In this document: positions 7,269 through 10,791 of the stretch, piece by piece
Layout: each line of letters begins with the position of its first letter
How positions within the stretch are numbered: the first letter of the stretch is position 1
Assembly (NCBI GenBank): GCA_964448935.1
Contig: CAYVBE010000150.1
Coordinates: forward strand, 1-10,791
Origin: CAYVBE01 sp964448935
GTDB lineage: Bacteria; Planctomycetota; Brocadiia; SM23-32
Direction of reading: 5' to 3'
Length of the DNA: 10,791 nucleotides
The notes under the pieces: generated by a model
The model's input: the letters and a program-made list of their open reading frames with translations, nothing else
Database searches by the model: none
What the model was told of the DNA's origin: nothing
Position numbers and translations under genes: made by a program

Positions 7269-7371
7269 GATGGTCTTCCCGGTTGAATCAGGGCTTGCCG
7301 AGTTCAGGCCGTCGGCGCCCGGCAAACGCCATTTCACCTCAAAAGCCGAATCTCCCCCCGCCGACCTCTGA
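7269..7371 (-). other. Possible structured 5' leader of the transporter operon
   Basis: If transcription starts about 7 nt past the -10 element, the first gene has a leader of about 100 nt. It contains nested complementary arms: 7286-7291 with 7368-7373 (6 bp), enclosing 7311-7317 with 7359-7365 (7 bp), which encloses 7320-7323 with 7345-7348 (4 bp). A weaker stem lies within 7292-7310. The nesting gives a plausible multi-stem junction placed before the ribosome binding site. The Moco RNA class is known upstream of molybdate genes, but I cannot match this leader to it. Short GC-rich stems also arise by chance. Confidence 0.3.
7275..7280 (-). promoter_or_regulatory. Ribosome binding site deciding the GTG start of binding protein 1
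   Basis: On the minus strand GGGAAG lies 6 nt before the GTG at 7268. It supports this start over the ATG at 7379, which would fall within the -10 element of the promoter. Confidence 0.6.
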
Positions 7372-7377
7372 TTTACC

Positions 7378-7386
7378 ATTATATCA
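7378..7386 (-). promoter_or_regulatory. Extended -10 promoter of the transporter operon
   Basis: The minus strand reads TGATATAAT: a perfect TATAAT (7378-7383) preceded by TGn, the extended -10 element. The hexamer 17 bp upstream (7401-7406) reads TTTCGC, a poor -35, which fits extended -10 promoters. It lies in the 48-bp gap after the sulfatase stop and would start RNA near 7371. All eight downstream genes have gaps of 32 bp or less, so this may drive the whole unit. Confidence 0.6.
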
Positions 7387-7421
7387 CCACCGGGGCGGCC
7401 GCGAAAGCCGGTATCGGTGGT
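7386..7421. repeat. Inverted repeat between sulfatase operon and transporter operon
   Basis: ACCACCG (7386-7392) and CGGTGGT (7415-7421) are perfect inverted arms of 7 bp separated by 22 bp, with additional partial pairing inside (CCGG on both sides). On the minus strand the structure begins a few bases after the sulfatase stop and ends at the TG of the extended -10 element. No T run follows, so it is not a standard intrinsic terminator. It could be an RNA hairpin ending or protecting the sulfatase transcript, or an operator for the transporter promoter. Neither role is shown. Confidence 0.4.
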
Positions 7422-7427
7422 CCCCTG

Positions 7428-8789
7428 TCAGCCGGATGCGTGTTGGAGTGCCTCGCGGGCGCGGGCGACGACCTGCGGGTTGGCTTCGGCGACGTCGTTC
7501 CGCTCGGCGATGTCGTCGGGCAGGTGGTAGAGCTGAATCGGGCCGTTGCCCTGCCGGAGGGCTTTCCAGTCGTCCATCCGGACGGCCTGCTTATCCTTGA
7601 ACTCCCAGTACAGGTAATCGTGCTTCCGCTGCGCCTCTTCGTTCCCCAGCAGGGCCGGCAGCATGGAGAGACCGTCTATGCCGTCCGGGGGCCGCACGCC
7701 GACCAGTTCGGCGCAGGTGGGCAGCAGGTCCCAGAACGCGCTCACGTGGTCGCTTTCCGAGCCGGCGGGCACGCGACCCGGCCACCAGGCGATCGTCGGC
7801 ACGCGGATGCCGCCCTCCCTCAGGGAGCGCTTCGCCCCGCTGAACGGCCCGGTGCTGTTGAAAAAGCCCGGATCTTGGCCGCCCGCCGGGCAGGGCCCGT
7901 TGTCACTGGTGAAGATAACCAGCGTCCGCTCCGCGATGCCCAGCTCCCCCAGGAGCGCCAGTATCCGACCGATGTCCCGGTCCATGCGGGTGATCATGCC
8001 GGCCCGGGCGGCGTTCGGGGCGGACTGGTCCACGTAGTATTGCCGCTCCGTCTCGTGCGGCTTCTCCGGGAATTTGCCCAGATACTCCTGAAGCGAGTCC
8101 TCCGGCACGGTGACGTCCGCGTGCGGAATGGTGTAGGGCAGATACCAGAAGAACGGCTCCTCCCGGTGCCGCCGGATGAATTCCAGTGACTCCTGCGTGA
8201 ACAGATCGTGGACGTACGTCTCTCCGGTCATACCCTGGTTGCCGGGCAGGGGCACCTTCTCGTCGTTGCGCCAGACCCATTCCGGGTAGTAGCGATGTGC
8301 GCGGCCCTGGCTGTGGAAGCCGAAGAAGTGGTCGAAGCCCTGCTTGTTGGGATCGCCCGTGGAGCCGCTGCCGCCCAGCCCCCACTTGCCCGCGGCGCCG
8401 GTGGCGTAACCGGCCTGCTTCATCACCTCGGCAACGGTCACCTCGTCCGCGGGCAGCGGGCGGCCTCCATTGCTGCGGATGGCCGCGTGGCCCATATGCC
8501 GGCCGGTCATCAGGGCGCATCGCGAGGGTGCGCAGACGGTGCTGCCGGAGTAGTGCTGCGTCAGCCGCATGCCCTCGGCCGCCATGCGTGCCAGGTTCGG
8601 GGTGCGTATCTTGTCCTGCCCGAATGGCTCGATGTCGCCGTAACCCAGGTCGTCGGCCAGGATGTAGATCACGTTGGGCTTGTTCACGTCGGTCTCCGCG
8701 GCAGAGACAAAGCGAGAGAGGGCCAGCGCGCCGGGAGCGGCGGCCATGGACTTCAGCACTTCGCGTCGTGTCAGGTCGGCTTTCGACAT
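7428..8789 (-). CDS. Tat-exported S1-family sulfatase with GKWG variant
   Basis: This 453-aa sulfatase starts with a twin-arginine signal (LTRREVLKSMAAAP, 6-19; hydrophobic to about 31), predicting folded export. It hydrolyses a sulfate ester of unknown substrate, probably a sulfated polysaccharide or sugar. Metal-site aspartates are in LADDLG (D46, D47). The nucleophile is C86 in C-A-P-S-R, the signal for conversion to formylglycine. K135 is in AGKWGLGG, and a TSDNGP calcium-site motif occurs before the SGAKRSLREGGIRVP segment. The position after GKW is Gly137 where most family members have His; I recall this as a recurring variant in planctomycete-type sulfatases with an adjacent QGFDHFFGF and AH.YYP text, so it is probably functional. 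GGAGG lies 5 nt before the ATG. It is 21 bp downstream of the other sulfatase and probably co-transcribed. No sulfatase-maturing enzyme gene is in the window. Confidence 0.93.
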   Translation of the reverse strand: MSKADLTRREVLKSMAAAPGALALSRFVSAAETDVNKPNVIYILADDLGYGDIEPFGQDKIRTPNLARMAAEGMRLTQHYSGSTVCAPSRCALMTGRHMGHAAIRSNGGRPLPADEVTVAEVMKQAGYATGAAGKWGLGGSGSTGDPNKQGFDHFFGFHSQGRAHRYYPEWVWRNDEKVPLPGNQGMTGETYVHDLFTQESLEFIRRHREEPFFWYLPYTIPHADVTVPEDSLQEYLGKFPEKPHETERQYYVDQSAPNAARAGMITRMDRDIGRILALLGELGIAERTLVIFTSDNGPCPAGGQDPGFFNSTGPFSGAKRSLREGGIRVPTIAWWPGRVPAGSESDHVSAFWDLLPTCAELVGVRPPDGIDGLSMLPALLGNEEAQRKHDYLYWEFKDKQAVRMDDWKALRQGNGPIQLYHLPDDIAERNDVAEANPQVVARAREALQHASG

Positions 8790-8810
8790 CGTTGCCTCCG
8801 GTTTCAGCGC

Positions 8811-10250
8811 CTATTCTTCGTAGTCCGGGTTCTTCTGAGGCATGGGGGCTTCCACGCGCTTTCGCCATTCGAGCATGACGCGGTGCAGTTCCTTTGCCTT
8901 CTCGGGCTCCTTCTCCGCCAGGTTGTTCTTCTCGCCGGGGTCCTCGGGGATGTTGTAGAGCTCCAGGTGGCCATCCTCGAAGAACTCCAGCAGCTTGTAA
9001 TCGCCCTTCCGCACCACGCCGACGGGCGGGCTGCCCTTGATGTAGCCCGGGAAGTGCCAGAACAGGGGCCGGTCCTCCCGGGCCTGCTCGCCCCGCAGCA
9101 GCGGAAGCAGGCTCTCGCCATCCAGCACGTGGTCCGGCGGCTCGGGGCAACCGGCGGCGGCCAGGAACGTGGGCATGAAGTCCACCCCGTGCACCGGCAC
9201 GTGGCACCGCCGGCCGGGCTCCACCACGCCGGGCCACGAGACGACCATGGGCACGCGGATGCCGCCCTCGTAGAAATCCCTCTTCGCCCCCCGCAGCGGC
9301 GGCATGGGGCTGTCGCCACCCCTGGCGCCGTTGTCGCTGAAGAATACCACGAGCGTATCGTCCGTCAGCCCCGCATCGTCCAGAGCGGCCAGCACCCGGC
9401 CGATGTTGGCGTCCATGTTTTCGACCATGGCCGCGTAGCTTGCGTCGAGGCCGGAGCCATCGGGTATCTTGCGCTGGTATTTCGCCAGTAACTCCTTTTT
9501 CGGCTGCAACGGGCTGTGAGGGCAGTGGTAGGAGAGAAACAGGAAGAACGGCTCCTCCCCGGCCCCTTCGATGCAGCGGCACGCCTCGTCGGTAAACCGG
9601 TCGGTCAGGTAGCGACCGCCCGCCTCCTCGCGCAACTCCGAGCGGACCGTCTCCCCGTCCGGGCCGCGGCGCACGATGGGATACTCGTAGGGTGGGAAAT
9701 AGCCCCTGCGCGGCGAGCCGTTGCCGCTGCCGCCGACGTTCAGGTCGAACCCCTGCGCGACAGGCCCAGCCCGCGAGCCGGCGCCGCCGAGGTGCCACTT
9801 GCCAATGAAGGTGCAGCGATAGCCGCACCGTCGGAGCCCCTCGGCCATGGTCACCTTCTCGGGGTCCAGGTCGTGCCTGCTGCGCACGGACTTCAGCGGG
9901 TGGGGTTTCTTCGGATTGAGCTGGTAGATGCCGTGGCGCACGGTATACTGACCCGTCAACATGCTGGCGCGGGAGGGGCCGCAGTTGGCCGCCGGCACGT
10001 AGGCATGGTCGAAGACGACGCCGCCCGCGGCCAGCCGGTCCAGGTGGGGCGTCTCGATGGAGGTATCCCCCATGAACCCCGCATCGGTCCAGCCCATGTC
10101 GTCCGCCAGGATGAACACGATGTTCGGCTTCGATGTCTCAGCACCCCCGGCCGTCGGCAGGGCGCAGAACGGCAGCGCCGCCGCCCCCGCCGCAGCCGCC
10201 ATGAACTCCCGCCGCGTCCAACGGCCGTCGCTCCCGTGTCGGTCAGTCAT
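8811..10250 (-). CDS. Tat-exported S1-family (arylsulfatase A-like) sulfatase
   Basis: From ATG 10250 the protein is 479 aa. Residues 11-38 form a twin-arginine signal (WTRREFMAAAAG followed by a hydrophobic stretch). Catalytic residues are complete for the S1 family: D50 and D51 (LADDMG), C90 in C-G-P-S-R as formylglycine site with R94, K151 and H153 in GKWHLGG, a YHCPHSP histidine pair (242, 245), D306 and N307 in FFSDNG, and K323 in RGAKRD. The substrate is presumably an extracellular sulfated glycan but the subfamily cannot be fixed here. The frame extends upstream to a GTG at 10289; ATG 10250 is preferred because GGAGAAG precedes it by 7 nt and the Tat signal then starts normally. It is the first gene of a two-sulfatase operon. 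Sequence similarity to the second sulfatase is limited to motifs, so the pair probably acts on different linkages rather than being a recent duplication. Confidence 0.94.
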   Translation of the reverse strand: MTDRHGSDGRWTRREFMAAAAGAAALPFCALPTAGGAETSKPNIVFILADDMGWTDAGFMGDTSIETPHLDRLAAGGVVFDHAYVPAANCGPSRASMLTGQYTVRHGIYQLNPKKPHPLKSVRSRHDLDPEKVTMAEGLRRCGYRCTFIGKWHLGGAGSRAGPVAQGFDLNVGGSGNGSPRRGYFPPYEYPIVRRGPDGETVRSELREEAGGRYLTDRFTDEACRCIEGAGEEPFFLFLSYHCPHSPLQPKKELLAKYQRKIPDGSGLDASYAAMVENMDANIGRVLAALDDAGLTDDTLVVFFSDNGARGGDSPMPPLRGAKRDFYEGGIRVPMVVSWPGVVEPGRRCHVPVHGVDFMPTFLAAAGCPEPPDHVLDGESLLPLLRGEQAREDRPLFWHFPGYIKGSPPVGVVRKGDYKLLEFFEDGHLELYNIPEDPGEKNNLAEKEPEKAKELHRVMLEWRKRVEAPMPQKNPDYEE

Positions 10251-10301
10251 GCCGAAACTTCTCCACTGAATCACGGTGAGACCACGCACGGTCGCACGAC
10301 C

Positions 10302-10330
10302 TTGACTTCCCGGGCCGGATTAGCTAGGAT
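10302..10330 (+). promoter_or_regulatory. Sigma70-like promoter, probably for tRNA-Cys
   Basis: TTGACT (10302-10307, 5 of 6) is separated by 17 bp from TAGGAT (10325-10330, 4 of 6). RNA would start near 10337 and run about 110 nt to the tRNA at 10447. No plus-strand gene other than the tRNA follows. Confidence 0.5.
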
Positions 10331-10385
10331 TATTCAAGGGATGGGCGACGCGTTGCGCGCGGTTACCAACTTCCGAGACACCCCG

Positions 10386-10414
10386 ATTATGTCACAAGGC
10401 AGGAGACCGGGCAA
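10386..10414 (-). promoter_or_regulatory. Sigma70-like promoter of the sulfatase operon
   Basis: On the minus strand TTGCCC (10409-10414, 4 of 6 to consensus) is followed after 17 bp by CATAAT (10386-10391, 5 of 6), which is also preceded by TGn. RNA would start near 10379, giving a leader of about 130 nt before the ATG at 10250. It is the best minus-strand candidate between the tRNA and the sulfatase. Confidence 0.5.
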
Positions 10415-10446
10415 CCGCGCTGAAGGTTGACTTTCCGTCCCACAGA

Positions 10447-10523
10447 GGCGGCGTAGCCAAGTGGACCAAGGCAACGGTTTGCAAAATCGTCATTCATGGG
10501 TTCGAATCCCATCGCCGCCTCCA
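10447..10523 (+). tRNA. tRNA-Cys (GCA), CCA encoded
   Basis: A complete cloverleaf can be drawn. The acceptor stem is GGCGGCG (10447-10453) with CGCCGCC (10513-10519). The D stem is GCC/GGC (10456-10458, 10470-10472). The anticodon stem is 10474-10478 with 10486-10490, one G-T pair included. The loop TTGCAAA (10479-10485) gives anticodon GCA at 10481-10483. The T stem ATGGG/CCCAT surrounds TTCGAAT (10501-10507). The discriminator base at 10520 is T, as expected for cysteine tRNAs, and CCA is encoded at 10521-10523. It decodes UGC and UGU. It is the only clear plus-strand gene in the window. Confidence 0.97.
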
Positions 10524-10671
10524 TTTCTTTGCGACCAGGGCTCATCTGACTTTCTGCACATAGTCGCTGCAGTGTTCAAACCCGGCGCTTGACAGTTCTC
10601 CTGGGTAAGCCTGGCCTGTTCGGTCCGAGGGGGCTTTCCCTGAAGTCATACCATGGCTGCGCCCGGCCGAA

Positions 10672-10701
10672 GGGGCAGAGCAAGCCCCGCAAGTTTTTGC
10701 G
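10672..10701 (+). terminator. Possible intrinsic terminator hairpin
   Basis: GGGGC (10672-10676) and GCCCC (10684-10688) form a perfect 5-bp stem with a 7-nt loop, followed by GCAAG and a run of five T (10694-10698). The alternative stem CGCAA/TTGCG (10688-10692, 10697-10701) overlaps the T run. The T run is not directly against the stem, which weakens the call. It could end transcription from the tRNA side just before the promoter at 10703. Confidence 0.3.
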
Positions 10702-10702
10702 C

Positions 10703-10731
10703 TTGGCATTTTCAGTGTGATAAGCTACGAT
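10703..10731 (+). promoter_or_regulatory. Sigma70-like promoter directed out of the right edge
   Basis: TTGGCA (10703-10708, 5 of 6) is followed after 17 bp by TACGAT (10726-10731, 4 of 6). RNA would start near 10738. The gene it serves is beyond the window. Confidence 0.45.
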
Positions 10732-10791
10732 GCGAGGTGCAAGGGACGTCGCCAGCCACGATTGAGACTGCAGAGGCCCCTTATACAAAAT

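Larger units (their letters stand above)
10524..10791. other. Region after tRNA-Cys without a recognised gene
   Basis: No convincing protein gene is seen on either strand. A minus-strand open frame (10576-10788) would start with TTG and encodes a basic, motif-free sequence. The region holds a weak inverted repeat GCGAC/GTCGC (10531-10535, 10563-10567), an isolated TTGACA at 10589-10594 with no matching -10, the hairpin with T run, and the outward promoter. I looked for tmRNA, SRP RNA, RNase P and 6S landmarks and could not place any. No duplicated tRNA end or integrase was seen, so there is no sign of an integrated element. Confidence 0.4.

Noticed and set aside
7386..7421. Standard rho-independent terminator of the sulfatase operon
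   Set aside because: The inverted repeat has a 22-bp loop and is not followed by a T run on the minus strand.
8208..9491. Long plus-strand open frame opposite the sulfatase genes
   Set aside because: Antisense shadow across two sulfatase genes with complete active sites; no ribosome binding site or domain.
7903..9828. Very long minus-strand open frame (641 codons) spanning both sulfatases
   Set aside because: It is a frame shadow in GC-rich sequence: composition is dominated by Arg, Gly, Ala and Pro, and both real sulfatases with full catalytic motifs lie in other frames.
10589..10617. TTGACA as start of a plus-strand promoter
   Set aside because: The hexamer is perfect, but the sequence 16-18 bp downstream (TGGCCT region) has no resemblance to a -10 element.
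10576..10788. Minus-strand open frame of 70 codons
   Set aside because: It starts with TTG, has no clear ribosome binding site within the window, no recognisable motif, and a promoter lies on the opposite strand across it.
10447..10791. Integration site at the tRNA-Cys gene
   Set aside because: No integrase, no repeat of the tRNA 3' end and no change in composition that I can see within the window.
1..10791. CRISPR array, insertion sequence or prophage genes
   Set aside because: No regularly spaced repeats, transposase, integrase or phage-like genes were found; nearly all of the window is explained by transporter and sulfatase genes.

Overview
The window is GC-rich, densely packed and almost entirely transcribed leftward (minus strand). 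Two Tat-exported formylglycine-type sulfatases in tandem, together with the style of the FtsX-like and hypothetical proteins, suggest a bacterium of the PVC superphylum (Planctomycetota, Verrucomicrobiota/Kiritimatiellota) or a similarly sulfatase-rich lineage such as Hydrogenedentota. That placement is inference from gene content, not a phylogenetic result.

Right edge (10251-10791): a plus-strand tRNA-Cys(GCA) gene at 10447-10523 with encoded CCA and a sigma70-like promoter upstream. A minus-strand promoter for the sulfatase pair lies between that promoter and the tRNA, so the two promoters face each other. From 10524 to the end I see no convincing gene, only a hairpin with a T run and a good plus-strand promoter pointing out of the window.

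Middle (7428-10250): two S1-family sulfatases, 479 and 453 aa, 21 bp apart, probably one operon. Both have twin-arginine signals and the C-x-P-S-R maturation motif. The second has Gly where most sulfatases have the GKWH histidine.

Left two thirds (<1-7386): one long, tightly spaced unit of eight genes. An extended -10 promoter at 7378-7386 is followed by a leader of about 100 nt with nested complementary segments. Then come two molybdate-type (ModA-like) substrate-binding proteins, a ModB-like permease and a short ModC-like ATPase, making an oxyanion-type importer. They are followed by a secreted, membrane-anchored protein of unknown function, two paralogous FtsX/MacB-type permeases and the start of a LolD/MacB-type ATPase, which runs off the left edge. 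Gaps run from -7 to +32 bp, so co-expression is likely.

The most interesting feature is this fusion, at operon level, of a ModABC-like importer (with two binding proteins) and a type VII (MacB/Lol/FtsEX-class) mechanotransmission transporter with its own anchored extracytoplasmic partner. I do not know a characterised system of this composition. The substrate and the purpose of the coupling cannot be read from sequence.
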